From: [Pasteurella] mairii
Lineage (GTDB): Bacteria > Pseudomonadota > Gammaproteobacteria > Enterobacterales > Pasteurellaceae
Direction: 5' to 3'
Length of the DNA: 64,000 nt
Assembly (NCBI GenBank): GCA_900454475.1
Contig: UGSS01000002.1
Span: 1,445,605-1,509,604, forward strand
The translations under genes and the position numbers were made by a program. The stretch's first letter is position 1, and each line of letters begins with the position of its first letter. Below, in pieces: positions 30,460 to 40,349 of the stretch. The notes beneath the pieces were generated by a model. The model did no database searches and was not told the DNA's origin. It was given only the letters and a program-made list of their open reading frames with translations.

Positions 30460-30487
30460 TTGACAGATTTTCAGAAGTCAGTAAAAT
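30460..30487 (+). promoter_or_regulatory. Promoter of the tRNA operon
   Basis: TTGACA (30460-30465), a 16-base spacer and TAAAAT (30482-30487), followed by a GC-rich stretch (GCAGGCCAC) of the kind found at stable-RNA promoters. The first tRNA starts at 30508. Confidence 0.65.
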
Positions 30488-30507
30488 GCAGGCCACTAAC
30501 AGCGAAT

Positions 30508-30583
<76 letters not shown>

Positions 30584-30590
30584 AACTAAC

Positions 30591-30664
30591 GGCGTGTTAG
30601 CAAAGCGGTTATGCACTGGATTGCAAATCCATGTAGCTCGGTTCGACTCCGGGACACGCCTCCA
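30591..30664 (+). tRNA. tRNA-Cys (GCA)
   Basis: 74 nt with acceptor GGCGTGT/ACACGCC, anticodon loop ATTGCAAAT with GCA at 30623-30625, T-loop GTTCGACTC and a terminal TCCA. It follows tRNA-Gly by 7 bases. Confidence 0.95.
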
Positions 30665-30693
30665 TAACTCGCAACGTAGTTAGTTTCAGTCTA

Positions 30694-30780
30694 GCCCGAG
30701 TGGTGGAATCGGTAGACACAAGGGATTTAAAATCCCTCGCCTTTCGAGGCGTGCCAGTTCAAGTCTGGCTTCGGGCACCA
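30694..30780 (+). tRNA. tRNA-Leu (TAA)
   Basis: 87 nt with acceptor GCCCGAG/TTCGGGC, a long variable arm (CGCCTTTCGAGGCG) as in leucine tRNAs, anticodon stem AGGGA/TCCCT around TTTAAAA with TAA at 30728-30730, and encoded CCA. Phage-derived DNA begins within about 700 bases after it, and tRNA-Leu genes are common integration sites. Confidence 0.95.
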
Positions 30781-30928
30781 TTTAAAATCTAAATAAATTC
30801 AATAAGATAGTCGCTAAATGCGGCTTTTTTTATGCCTGAATTTTCTTTCCCCTATTTGCTCAAAATGTGGCTTGGTGGCTGTAAAGTGGCTGTTTGTTTT
30901 TTATATACAAATTTCAATTGCATCCACC

Positions 30929-30946
30929 GGTGGCTGTACAGCCACC
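30929..30946. repeat. 18-bp perfect palindrome
   Basis: GGTGGCTGTACAGCCACC reads the same on both strands. Ten bases of one half (GGTGGCTGTA) also occur as a direct repeat at 30874-30883. Confidence 0.7.
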
Positions 30947-31416
30947 AAATGGCAGATTTTTTTACCTCTAAAAACGCGGTATAAAGCAATGTTAAAATGC
31001 AATAAATCAACATCTTACTCCCCTATAAAACCGCACGTAAAATCTAATTTTTTATTTAAAATCATAGAGATAATGAATTCCATAACAAAACACTGCTCTT
31101 TTTTAACTGAAAATTCTTGTAATTCACTGAAATGTTTTCACCTAAGATCTTTTTAACGCCATCATGAGATCCCTTTTACTTACTGGCTTTATCGTATTTT
31201 TTACCTAATTGCTTAACTGAAAAAACGTCAATTTTTCGTTATAAATTTCGCGGGGGAGGAAGCGGATTTTTCGTGACGCAGATATTTACGTGAAATTTTT
31301 ACGTGGATTTTTACCTGGACATGTTGTGGGAATTTTCCGACAACACCTCATTCGGAAATAAATTATATTTTATTTAATAATCAAATAGTTATTATCAAAA
31401 TAGAAGAGTTCATAAG

Positions 31417-31442
31417 AAAAAGCCGCGTTTATGCGGCTTTGT
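31417..31442 (-). terminator. Terminator of the phage gene cluster
   Basis: AAAGCCGC (31419-31426) pairs with GCGGCTTT (31433-31440) over a 6-base loop, with A residues on the left that become a T-run on the minus strand. It lies 36 bases past the last phage gene. Confidence 0.75.
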
Positions 31443-31475
31443 TGATAGGGGATTTTCTTAAATTGTGGGGTAACA

Positions 31476-33077
31476 CTACTCAATAATTGGCGTCAGCTTT
31501 TCTTTTGCGCTTGTGGCTTTACTCGACTGACTTGCAAATGTTCCGCTTTGATCCGGTCGCGGTCCACCGTTATGAGTGTGACTACTCACTGAATTCGCCA
31601 AGTCTGCTATTATCTGTATCGCATCCTCTAAAATTCTGAATATATTCTGCCCGTCCGTTCCCATATAACTTAGTGGTGCGATAAATTTATTTTCTGCATC
31701 TGAAACGCGCTTTGCTAGTCCAACAATACGCTCCGACAGTTCACCGCCAACACCGACGGATTTATTACTTGCGGTCGCTTCGCTAATATTGCCGATAACC
31801 TGCGTTGTTTTATTGCCGCCAATGGCTTCTGTGCTATCTGCATCAATGTTGACTTTCGACGTGCCGATCGTTTTCGTTTCCTCATCCGTTTCAATATTGC
31901 GACTAAAGGATCGGTCGGTAATATTCTGATCGGTTTCTCTGGTTTTATTGCCCGCCGCATCAGTTCGCTCAAACACCTCCGGACGCTGTTGTTTTAGTTG
32001 CTCCCCAATGGCGACCGCCGGAACGGTTTTACCCTGCGCCAGCAAGGTTCGCACAAAAGGCTTATCAGATCGTCCATAAGCAAATCCCACCTCGACAATC
32101 GTCCCCACTTCCGGAAAAGCAAAATCGCCGCCTTGCGATCCTGTTGAGGTGACGGGCAAGGGAACCGCTGGATAAACCGGCACGCTCTTATCCTCATTTC
32201 CATCTTCGTCTAACAGCTGTAATTCAACTGCGTACTTCGGACGAAATGGATCGGAAATATCCCCGCCACTTGATGGATCCGCCACGCCGACCACTTTTGC
32301 ATACTTTGGCAAATGGTACCCGCCGGCAAGCTCCGGGAAATGTTTTTCTATTTGTCGGCGCGCTGGTGTTTTTTGTAGTGGCTTTCCGTTTTTATCAAGG
32401 CTATCCCACGTTAAGATATAATCATCTCCTGCCAATTCAACGGTTTTAATTTTATTCCCATTAATCATTGCTCCCGGTCTTATCGCTGCGGCAATAGGGA
32501 CAGTCATTTCATTGCTGCCACTGGTTAACGTCACGCCACTTTCAATGTCAACATTTTTCCCGAACCAGCGACTATCATCATGCGACCCGATAAACAAGGA
32601 TCCATCTGGCGATTGTTGCCACATATAATTTTTAATTTCAAATTGGCGCCCAATATTATGTAACAATTGGTAGCCGCTGCCGGTATGGGTAAACAATGGG
32701 ATCGGTCGATCGGCATAGTCGGCTTGCGGAACTTTAACCGGAATTCCGGTCTGCTGCGTAAGCCATGAGGCAAGATCGCGCAAGGTGATATGGCGGTGTG
32801 AACAATTTAATTGCCGCTCGAAAATCGCGACTTTTTCACGAATAAATAATTTTTTATATCCGTTGTCCTCATCCTGCTCCCGTTCGACAAAGCCATCAAA
32901 CCATTTATAATAATGATCGTATTCGCCCAATTCAAACACCGCACTTTTCCCAACGCAACGCTCATCCGTTAAGACCGTAACAAAGCCACGACCGGTATTA
33001 TTTAACTCTAAAATAATATCCTCTTTCGCTAGTGCTACTTCCTTTCCATTAATTAAACACGTTTTTATAATTTTCAT
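31476..33077 (-). CDS. Phage baseplate hub/spike protein (VgrG/gpV-like)
   Basis: A 533-aa tail protein. The N-terminal half (about 1-240) resembles hub domains of phage tails and VgrG (SHRHITLRDLASWLTQQTGI, GYQLLHNIGRQFEIKNYMW); residues about 250-350 fit an OB-fold (GSQGGDFAFPEVGTIVEVGF), followed by repeats of polar coil and a C-terminal HTHNGGPRPDQSG, a tail-tip type His motif. Such proteins form the membrane-piercing spike of contractile tails. It overlaps the upstream gene by 4 bases. One uptake signal lies inside, so the gene has had time to acquire or retain one. Confidence 0.7.
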   Translation of the reverse strand: MKIIKTCLINGKEVALAKEDIILELNNTGRGFVTVLTDERCVGKSAVFELGEYDHYYKWFDGFVEREQDEDNGYKKLFIREKVAIFERQLNCSHRHITLRDLASWLTQQTGIPVKVPQADYADRPIPLFTHTGSGYQLLHNIGRQFEIKNYMWQQSPDGSLFIGSHDDSRWFGKNVDIESGVTLTSGSNEMTVPIAAAIRPGAMINGNKIKTVELAGDDYILTWDSLDKNGKPLQKTPARRQIEKHFPELAGGYHLPKYAKVVGVADPSSGGDISDPFRPKYAVELQLLDEDGNEDKSVPVYPAVPLPVTSTGSQGGDFAFPEVGTIVEVGFAYGRSDKPFVRTLLAQGKTVPAVAIGEQLKQQRPEVFERTDAAGNKTRETDQNITDRSFSRNIETDEETKTIGTSKVNIDADSTEAIGGNKTTQVIGNISEATASNKSVGVGGELSERIVGLAKRVSDAENKFIAPLSYMGTDGQNIFRILEDAIQIIADLANSVSSHTHNGGPRPDQSGTFASQSSKATSAKEKLTPIIE

Positions 33078-33667
33078 GCTAACGCCTTATCTAATTGTCC
33101 CCAAAATGAATTATCTTCTTCCGCTTGCGGTGTGGAATTGGTTGCACTTGCGGAATTTTCGCTTGGCGCGGTTGCCTCGGCTTTCGCGGCATTTTCACTT
33201 TGCACCTTGGCTTTTGGTTTGGTTTTTCGTTGCTCTTTTTTCTCGGCGATAGAATTAATTTCACGCAAAGTAAAAGAGACTTGCCAGGCTAACTTGTCTT
33301 GTAACTCTTGCGCGGAAATCGTATCACTAAATTGAACCTCTCTCATGTTCACCGTCTCCGCGGTCACACAAGAAACACGGTATTTTTCTTGCTCTCCCTT
33401 ACTATCTTCCGCCTCGGCTAACTTAAAAAGCGCGGTCAACCATTCGCGACGATTGTAAGGAATTAACCCGCTGACGGATAGCGCTTTCGCTTTTACTCCC
33501 TTGTCGGATTTTTTCGTACTTGACTTCTGCCCCGACATGTCTTTTTCTTCACGCCGCAAGGAAACAGAAATTAAGATATTATTTAAATAAATCGGTTTTC
33601 CATTTAACGCCAGTTGCACGCTAGGATGACTTTTATTTAAAGGCGCTTGCTTTTTCTCAATAAACAT
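33074..33667 (-). CDS. Phage baseplate complex protein
   Basis: A 197-aa protein. The stretch ISVSLRREEKDMSGQKSSTKKSDKG followed by LSVSGLIP is a pattern I associate with baseplate complex proteins of Mu-like or related phages. The C-terminal third is a low-complexity Ala/Glu/Lys/Ser segment ending WGQLDKALA. It overlaps its neighbours by 4 and 11 bases, so the three genes are translated as one unit. The exact structural position in the tail is not known to me. Confidence 0.6.
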   Translation of the reverse strand: MFIEKKQAPLNKSHPSVQLALNGKPIYLNNILISVSLRREEKDMSGQKSSTKKSDKGVKAKALSVSGLIPYNRREWLTALFKLAEAEDSKGEQEKYRVSCVTAETVNMREVQFSDTISAQELQDKLAWQVSFTLREINSIAEKKEQRKTKPKAKVQSENAAKAEATAPSENSASATNSTPQAEEDNSFWGQLDKALA

Positions 33668-34421
33668 CGACTAACATCCCCCTAATACTGGATAAATCAT
33701 CCCCGATAAATAACACACAAGCAGTATAAATATTGCTATCGCTTGGGATATTTAACTGCATTTCCATTTCTGCCTGTTCAAGGCGTCCACGCGTTATAAA
33801 AGCATAAACCTCAGCGGAGGTAGTAAGCATCTGCGTTACTTTTTGCTGATTTTGCTTTTCCCGCTCCGCTTTTTTCTGCAACAAACTTTGGATCGCTGTC
33901 ATTGGATCCGCAATATTTTTCGCGTTCACACCTGACGCGGAATTACGCAAAATACTTTGCATGGCGCGATTGGCACTTGGCGTGATATCTGCCTGACCGC
34001 CAAATGCTGGATAACTGATCGTGGGCGTTTTAATCATCTTTGTTTCCTGCAATGATTTAGAGGATTTCGCATAATCTAACGCTTGTTTAAAAGCGGGTTC
34101 AGCTAACAGCACCCTGACTTTTTCCAGTTTCGCAATAAATTCATCCATATCGCCACTAGTCACCATCAGCGCAACCATCTCTTGTTCTCCTTGTGGGCGC
34201 TGCGGATCGGAATAATCCGTTAATTTTTCCGCAAAAACCTTAACTGCATTTCGTGGCGATAAATAATAATTTGATTGTTCTTTCACTCCGTGCGACCAAT
34301 TATGCACACCGATTTTTGTGCCTTTCGCCGATAAAACAAAAGGGGAATTAATCCCCTTAGCATTGTTCTCGATGGCTAATTTTGCTTGTGGGGAAAGTGT
34401 TAATACTTGTTTTTTCCACAT
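33657..34421 (-). CDS. Phage-derived protein of unknown function, first gene of the baseplate trio
   Basis: A 254-aa soluble protein without signal peptide. I do not recognise the family. The N-terminal third (PFVLSAKGTKIGVHNWSHGVKEQSNYYLS) is followed by helical, charged segments and a C-terminal part ending LSSIRGMLVDVY. Because it overlaps the baseplate gene downstream by 11 bases and shares its strand, I infer a tail or baseplate role. Confidence 0.5.
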   Translation of the reverse strand: MWKKQVLTLSPQAKLAIENNAKGINSPFVLSAKGTKIGVHNWSHGVKEQSNYYLSPRNAVKVFAEKLTDYSDPQRPQGEQEMVALMVTSGDMDEFIAKLEKVRVLLAEPAFKQALDYAKSSKSLQETKMIKTPTISYPAFGGQADITPSANRAMQSILRNSASGVNAKNIADPMTAIQSLLQKKAEREKQNQQKVTQMLTTSAEVYAFITRGRLEQAEMEMQLNIPSDSNIYTACVLFIGDDLSSIRGMLVDVY

Positions 34422-34509
34422 ATTTCACCTTGAGTTTAAAAAAATAGCTCCGATTTAACCTTGTTGCTACAATGTAGACTTGTTTATCAATCCATAAAGG
34501 AGGATCTCA

Positions 34510-34695
34510 ATGTTTTTTACGCTACTTTACGCTATAAAAATTTTAGTTATTATGCTCTGCTTCGGGATTTCCGGCTACTTCGTTATTTTTAAACGTGATT
34601 TAAAATTAACCCTATTAGCAAGTTACTGGCTGGCATTTGTTCTTATTTGTTGCTTAATGATTTTCCCGTTAGCCATTAACTTTTTGATTTCCTAG
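34510..34695 (+). CDS. Small hypothetical membrane protein
   Basis: A 61-aa protein with two hydrophobic segments (about 5-27 and 35-58) joined by a short basic loop (FKRDLKL). It has an excellent ribosome binding site (AAAGGAGG, 34496-34503) seven bases before the ATG, which is why I believe it is real despite its size. It is divergent from the phage trio and its stop codon overlaps that of the convergent gene at 34692. Two-helix proteins near phage genes can be holins or immunity factors, but nothing here proves that. Confidence 0.6.
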   Translation: MFFTLLYAIKILVIMLCFGISGYFVIFKRDLKLTLLASYWLAFVLICCLMIFPLAINFLIS

Positions 34696-35189
34696 CGTTG
34701 TTTTAAAAGTTGCAATAGTTGTTCTTCGGTTTGCGGTCGATAGTTAAATTTAACTGTATTAGTCCAGCGATCTTTGATTTCGTAAGGTGTACCGTTTGTG
34801 TTCCATTCACCTTTAACCCAGTTAAAGGTATCATAAGGATCTGTAAATTTATCGTATAATTCGTAAGTGATGTCGGCTGTTGCAAAGTTTCCCGGAAAAA
34901 ACTTAACATTATTGATTTTCCCCTCAATTTTTGCCGATCCAATTGCCCATAATGGGTCAACTATTCCATTGGCTTCTTTTCCAAAGTTATAAACGTTAGA
35001 AAAAGTAACGCGTTCTCCAGCTACAAATTGTGCAATAAATCGGCTCTCAATGCTATCTTCAGCACTACGTCCAAAAGCCCCATTTTTCTTAATCAGCGGA
35101 CGAACCTTATTTTCTAATCCGATTTGTTTCAAGCTAATGCTTTTACCGATGTTATCTAAGTGAAACACATGAAAAAAGTCAAAAGACAT
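34692..35189 (-). CDS. Hypothetical protein in the accessory island
   Basis: A 165-aa soluble-looking protein rich in aromatic residues (SFDFFHVFHLDN, WAIGSAKIEGKINN, FDTFNWVKG are shortened landmarks). No family recognised. An in-frame stop lies 8 codons upstream of the ATG, and the ribosome binding site is weak. The stop overlaps the stop of the convergent small membrane protein (CTAG). It could be a toxin-immunity type protein or a surviving piece of a larger cargo gene, but this is only suggested by its neighbourhood. Confidence 0.5.
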   Translation of the reverse strand: MSFDFFHVFHLDNIGKSISLKQIGLENKVRPLIKKNGAFGRSAEDSIESRFIAQFVAGERVTFSNVYNFGKEANGIVDPLWAIGSAKIEGKINNVKFFPGNFATADITYELYDKFTDPYDTFNWVKGEWNTNGTPYEIKDRWTNTVKFNYRPQTEEQLLQLLKQR

Positions 35190-35297
35190 TCCGAAAAAAC
35201 GCCTATAACTGCAAATTTAGCGTTAAGTCTAGAAGAAGCCAGGATTAGCACTGCAAGAGTGTGGCATAATTTACAAAATATAATTTATGGAAATTGA
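35169..35297 (+). CDS. Very short ORF opposite the 165-aa gene start
   Basis: A 42-codon frame, MKKVKRHSEK at the start and HNLQNIIYGN at the end, with a helix-turn-helix-like centre (LSLEEARISTARVW). It overlaps the start of the divergent hypothetical gene. It has no clear ribosome binding site, so it may be a remnant of a small DNA-binding protein. Confidence 0.2.
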   Translation: MKKVKRHSEKTPITANLALSLEEARISTARVWHNLQNIIYGN

Positions 35298-35753
35298 AAC
35301 AAAAGCGCAGCCATCGCATTTCACTTTTCCATGTATCTACTCATGGATATGCTTAGAAAAAGAGAAAGTACGGTCAGTTTTTGAAAGTTTTTGAATATAG
35401 AGAAAAGAAAAACTGCTTACAGACGGTACATTATTAGTTGATGTAACAATAAGACTGTGGTGGGTACCAGATGTAATTACATCTGAAATTATTAATAGTT
35501 CATTATATAAGCTTGAATGAATCAATTTCAAATGCGCGTGCAAGCTCTTTTCTAGAAAAATAGGTATAGTAGACAAAAGGGTTGTTTTTACCAACTCTTT
35601 TTGTTTAAAAAATCTTTTATAAATATAATATGATGACGCCTTGTTACCCCCATTATGAACTGCCAACTTTTGTTTTAATTATTTAAATAAAATTTCAATA
35701 CGATTTGTCATTTTTTCTATTTTTAAATTAGTATATTTTTCATGCGTAAATAA
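35298..35753. other. AT-rich interval within the island, no supported gene
   Basis: About 450 bases between the hypothetical gene and the transposase remnant. A 109-codon minus-strand frame exists but shows no family features, no membrane pattern and no ribosome binding site. A degenerate uptake signal (AAGTACGGT) is near 35366. Confidence 0.3.
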
Positions 35754-36240
35754 CTAATCAAAATAAAGCTTTATACTGATGTAAGCACTACGAATATTAT
35801 GGTGTTTATAAGGAAAGTAGCCTTTTTCTCTTAGCTTCTTCATGGCTATTTTGTAATAAACATCTTTCTCTGTTTTGATAATTTGATGGTAAATCACTTT
35901 TCTTGTCAATGAATCAAGCAGTACTAATACACCGAAATCACAACTAAAGAATGTGGCATCAGCAATCATATTTAAATAGTGTTGAATAGGCGTTTTTAGG
36001 GGCGTTTTATTGGCTTTTAAAATATATCTTTGAATAGTCCTGACTGAGCAAGAGTATTTATTAGCAACTTGCTTATAAGTCTGTTTTCCAACGGAATAAT
36101 CAATCCAAATTTATTCAGCATTGAGTTTTGATTTGAGAGTAAATATTTTATTGCATGCTAAACATTTATAACATTGTGTTTCATTTTGTTTACCCTACTT
36201 TTGAATTACGCTCTCATGGTAGAAAATACATTTTTTAGCA
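35754..36240 (-). pseudogene. Decayed insertion-sequence transposase
   Basis: Reading the minus strand in one frame gives a zinc-ribbon start (KCIFYHESV...QCYKCLACNKIF), a helix-turn-helix (KQTYKQVANKYSCSVRTIQRYI) and the start of a DDE-type catalytic core (MIADATFFSCDFGVLVLLDS). Two in-frame stops, a TAG at about 36202 and a TAA at about 36112, interrupt it, and one of the ribbon Cys positions is Tyr (CIFYH for CxxCH). The catalytic part stops after LREKGY, so the C-terminal half is lost. It is therefore a dead, truncated transposase with a zinc-ribbon N-terminus; I cannot name the IS family. Confidence 0.7.
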
Positions 36241-36259
36241 TCATAATTGAAAAAAGTGA

Positions 36260-36294
36260 TTTAAAGCCCGTAATATGTAATATAAGGCTTTAAA
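36260..36294. repeat. 9-bp inverted repeat beside the transposase remnant
   Basis: TTTAAAGCC (36260-36268) pairs with GGCTTTAAA (36286-36294). It sits just beyond the N-terminal end of the transposase pseudogene and could be a structure from the old element or a terminator for murA. Confidence 0.4.
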
Positions 36295-36396
36295 CCATTT
36301 TTTACCAACTATTTTTCTACTATAAGGCGGATAAAAACGACTGAGCTTTGCACTGCTTAACAGTGATTTCAGCCAAAAATCACACGAACGATTCGA

Positions 36397-37686
<1,290 letters not shown>

Positions 37687-37944
37687 TTAGTTGACCGGAT
37701 TGAGTAAACGTTCACGTTTCCATTTTTCTACACTGAAAGTTTTGATCGTCAATGCATGAATTTCACCCGTAGAAAAATAATCCATTAGCGGGGCATAAAT
37801 GGTTTGTTGCTGTTTTAAGCGCGATAATTGCGCAATCTCATCACTCACAACAATCACACCAAAGTGCGCATTTTCCCCTTGTACATAAACTTCATCAAGG
37901 TTAAGCGCCTCTTTCAAAATTTTTTCAATTTCTTGAATTTCCAT
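37687..37944 (-). CDS. ibaG: BolA family protein IbaG
   Basis: Small 85-aa BolA-like protein, thought to bind Fe-S clusters with monothiol glutaredoxins. The sequence shows IHALTIKTFSVEKWKRERL, the BolA helix-loop, with a His typical of the family. It overlaps the mlaB stop by one base and precedes murA by 15 bases. Confidence 0.93.
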   Translation of the reverse strand: MEIQEIEKILKEALNLDEVYVQGENAHFGVIVVSDEIAQLSRLKQQQTIYAPLMDYFSTGEIHALTIKTFSVEKWKRERLLNPVN

Positions 37945-38303
37945 TAATTCTTACCGTTAGATTGTACCAATGGCATTATCCAATCGGATAAACCAAAAAG
38001 ATCTGCTAATGTCATTAATTGAATAGGCGGATTTTTTATCTGCAAACGATTTTCTGCACCTTGCAGCTGCTGACAGTCACGGATCAAATCGCACAACAGC
38101 GCAAAGCCAGCGCTGTCAATTCGCGTAATTTCCGTTAAATCCCACACAATATTTTGTTTTGCCAGTTTTAGTTGCGATAAAAAAGAAGCACGCTGCGACC
38201 ACAACGGTAGCAACGTGTCACGAGATAACTCCCCTATTAATCGGGGAGTAATATTATCATCATTTTGTAATAATTCCCAATGTAAACTTTGATTGTTTCT
38301 CAT
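37944..38303 (-). CDS. mlaB: STAS domain protein MlaB
   Basis: Cytoplasmic STAS protein that stabilises the MlaFE ABC transporter. The 119-aa protein contains VWDLTEITRIDSAGFALLCDLIRDCQ, the conserved STAS motif with the Asp-Ser pair. It is slightly longer than E. coli MlaB. It starts 4 bases past the mlaC stop and overlaps ibaG. Confidence 0.9.
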   Translation of the reverse strand: MRNNQSLHWELLQNDDNITPRLIGELSRDTLLPLWSQRASFLSQLKLAKQNIVWDLTEITRIDSAGFALLCDLIRDCQQLQGAENRLQIKNPPIQLMTLADLFGLSDWIMPLVQSNGKN

Positions 38304-38307
38304 TGGA

Positions 38308-38949
38308 TTATTTACCTAAAGTGATGGGCTGAGCGGCTGCTTTTTGAATATCGACAGTTAACCCATCAATACCTTTTTGACGAATAATCGGCGCCCATTC
38401 TTGTTTTTTGGTTTCCACGACACTACGACCTTCCGCCGCCATGTCATACACTTGCCATTGCCCTGTTTTGCTATTTTGACGCCATAAGAAATTTAATTTC
38501 ACCGCACTTTCTTGTCCTTTCGGTTGAATCTCAACCAAAATATCGGCAAATGTCCCTTCTAATTTACGTTGCATAATTTTTAGTTCTTGCCCTTTATACA
38601 AAGTCAAAGATTGCGCATAAACTTGTTCAATATATTTATCCAACGCCGCAAAGAAATTATTTTGCTGATCTTTGGTACTGGATTCTAAATTTTCATTGCC
38701 TAAAATTAACGAACCTGCGTATTTCACATGAACATAAGGCATAAGATCTTGACGTACAAGTGTTTTTAGAAAATTCGGATTTTGTTTGATTTTTGCTTCA
38801 TTTTGATTGATATGAGCAAAAAGTTTATCTGACAAAGTTTGTGTCAAGGATAACGGATTATCCGCCGCCATGGCATTTTGCATAGCAAAAAGGGCGGTTA
38901 AAATAAATACCGTTTTTGCTACCCACTGATTTAACTTATGTTTTAACAT
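38308..38949 (-). CDS. mlaC: Periplasmic phospholipid-binding protein MlaC
   Basis: Shuttles phospholipids between the outer-membrane MlaA complex and the inner-membrane MlaFEDB complex. The 213-aa precursor has a signal peptide ending near AMAADNP (about residue 29). The Ttg2/MlaC family core includes LKTLVRQDLMPYVHVKYAGSLILG and LNFLWRQNSKTGQWQVYDMAAEG. An uptake-signal core lies inside. It follows mlaD by 60 bases. Confidence 0.94.
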   Translation of the reverse strand: MLKHKLNQWVAKTVFILTALFAMQNAMAADNPLSLTQTLSDKLFAHINQNEAKIKQNPNFLKTLVRQDLMPYVHVKYAGSLILGNENLESSTKDQQNNFFAALDKYIEQVYAQSLTLYKGQELKIMQRKLEGTFADILVEIQPKGQESAVKLNFLWRQNSKTGQWQVYDMAAEGRSVVETKKQEWAPIIRQKGIDGLTVDIQKAAAQPITLGK

Positions 38950-39009
38950 AGATTCCTCCAGATTTAAAAAATATTAAATTGCTTTCCCCAAAAGCATTGT
39001 TTCCGTCAC

Positions 39010-39528
39010 TTATTGTGTATTCGGCGCTGCGTTATTCTCCTCTTTCGCGTTGCCTTCCTCTTTATTCTTATCGCCATATAAAAATTGACCAACTAAATCT
39101 TCCAATACCATCGCAGATTTGGTATCCACCAGTTGATCCCCATCTTTTAAATAACCGAATTCTTCATCAGCAAAGCCGAGACTTAAAGAAACGTATTGTT
39201 CACCCAATAACCCCGAGGTTTTAATCGACAACGAGCTGGTTTCTGGAATTTGATCATAAGCCTGATCTACCGCAAAAGTTACGCGTGGCGTATAGCTTTT
39301 CGGATCCAAAGAAATATCGGTCACACGCCCAATCACCACGCCACCAATTTTCAATGGCGCTCTTACTTTTAGTCCGCCGATATTATCAAAAGTTGCATAA
39401 ATTTGGTACGTTTTTGCACTGCTGAAGCTTTGCACATTCGCCACCTTCAAGCCTAAAAAGACTAACGCACCTATGCCAAGTAACAAAAATAAACCGACCC
39501 AAAATTCATATTTAGTTGTTTGTCGCAT
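39010..39528 (-). CDS. mlaD: MCE-domain lipid transport protein MlaD
   Basis: Inner-membrane-anchored MCE protein, hexameric ring of the MlaFEDB complex. The 172-aa protein has one N-terminal membrane helix (about 10-27) and an MCE domain with FDNIGGLKVRAPLKIGGVVIGRV. The C-terminus is acidic and Asn-rich (KNKEEGNAKEENNAA). It begins after an uptake signal in the mlaE-mlaD gap. Confidence 0.94.
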   Translation of the reverse strand: MRQTTKYEFWVGLFLLLGIGALVFLGLKVANVQSFSSAKTYQIYATFDNIGGLKVRAPLKIGGVVIGRVTDISLDPKSYTPRVTFAVDQAYDQIPETSSLSIKTSGLLGEQYVSLSLGFADEEFGYLKDGDQLVDTKSAMVLEDLVGQFLYGDKNKEEGNAKEENNAAPNTQ

Positions 39529-39563
39529 AAAATATCCTAATTTTTAACCGCACTTTTTATTGC

Positions 39564-40349
39564 TTAACTGGCACCGAACATCACGGCAGTTAATACAAAA
39601 TCTAAACCTAATACCGCCAACGACGCGTGTACCACGGTTCGGGTTGTCGCTTTACTGATCCCTTCTGATGTTGGAATACAATCATAACCGTTAAATAACG
39701 CAATCCAAACTACTGCGATGGCAAAACATAAACTCTTAATAAATCCGTTCAATAAATCATAAGACCAACTGACCGAATTTTGCATGACAGACCAAAAACT
39801 TCCCGCGTCAACGCCTTTCCAATCCACGCCAACCAAAGAGCCCCCCCAAATCCCGATAGCGGTAAAAATTACCGCCAAAATCGGCATAGAAATCACGCCC
39901 GCCCAAAAACGCGGCGAAATAACCCGACGCAATGGATCCACCGCCATCATTTCCAAGCTGGAAAGTTGCTCGGTCGCTTTCATCAAACCAATTTCCGCTG
40001 TAAGCGCCGAACCAGCACGCCCTGCAAACAAAAGTGCGGTCACAACTGGTCCTAATTCGCGCAATAGCGATAAAGCAACCAATTGCCCTAGGCTAGTTTC
40101 CGCGGAAAAGTCCACCAAGACAACATAACCCTGCAAGCCCAACACCATACCAATAAATAAACCGGACAGCATAATAATCAACAGCGATTGAACGCCTAAT
40201 ACGTGCAATTGTTTGATCAACAACGGAAAATGTTTTCGTATTTGCGGTTTGCCCACCAGCGCGCCAAATAACATAAATCCGGCTCGCCCCAACGCTCGAC
40301 AAAAATCAATTGCAGTGCGCCCAAGGGAGGAAATCCAACCTTCAATCAT
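39564..40349 (-). CDS. mlaE: ABC transporter permease MlaE
   Basis: Permease of the phospholipid transporter. The 261-aa protein has an amphipathic N-terminus and about five membrane segments, with the MlaE landmarks [52 protein letters not shown] shortened here to its key part REELGPV-like [17 protein letters not shown]. The start overlaps the mlaF stop by 4 bases (ATGA type). An uptake signal (40032-40040) is inside the gene. Confidence 0.95.
   Translation of the reverse strand: MIEGWISSLGRTAIDFCRALGRAGFMLFGALVGKPQIRKHFPLLIKQLHVLGVQSLLIIMLSGLFIGMVLGLQGYVVLVDFSAETSLGQLVALSLLRELGPVVTALLFAGRAGSALTAEIGLMKATEQLSSLEMMAVDPLRRVISPRFWAGVISMPILAVIFTAIGIWGGSLVGVDWKGVDAGSFWSVMQNSVSWSYDLLNGFIKSLCFAIAVVWIALFNGYDCIPTSEGISKATTRTVVHASLAVLGLDFVLTAVMFGAS

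Larger units (their letters stand above)
30781..31475. other. Non-coding interval between tRNA-Leu and the phage genes
   Basis: About 700 AT-rich bases. It holds three copies of GTGGCTGT (30875, 30886 and 30930), an 18-bp perfect palindrome at 30929-30946, a GC-rich patch around 31250-31330 with repeats of the type TTTTTACNTGGA, and a terminator at 31417-31440. A frame of 112 codons exists (30818-31156) but has no ribosome binding site or recognisable content. It may be the remains of an integration junction. Confidence 0.4.

Noticed and set aside
30818-31156. 112-codon plus-strand frame after tRNA-Leu
   Set aside because: No ribosome binding site, no recognisable motif, odd composition, and it runs through the palindrome and direct repeats; more likely non-coding junction sequence.
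35337-35666. 109-codon minus-strand frame in the island
   Set aside because: No ribosome binding site, family features or coding-like pattern; lies in AT-rich spacer between an orphan gene and a dead transposase.
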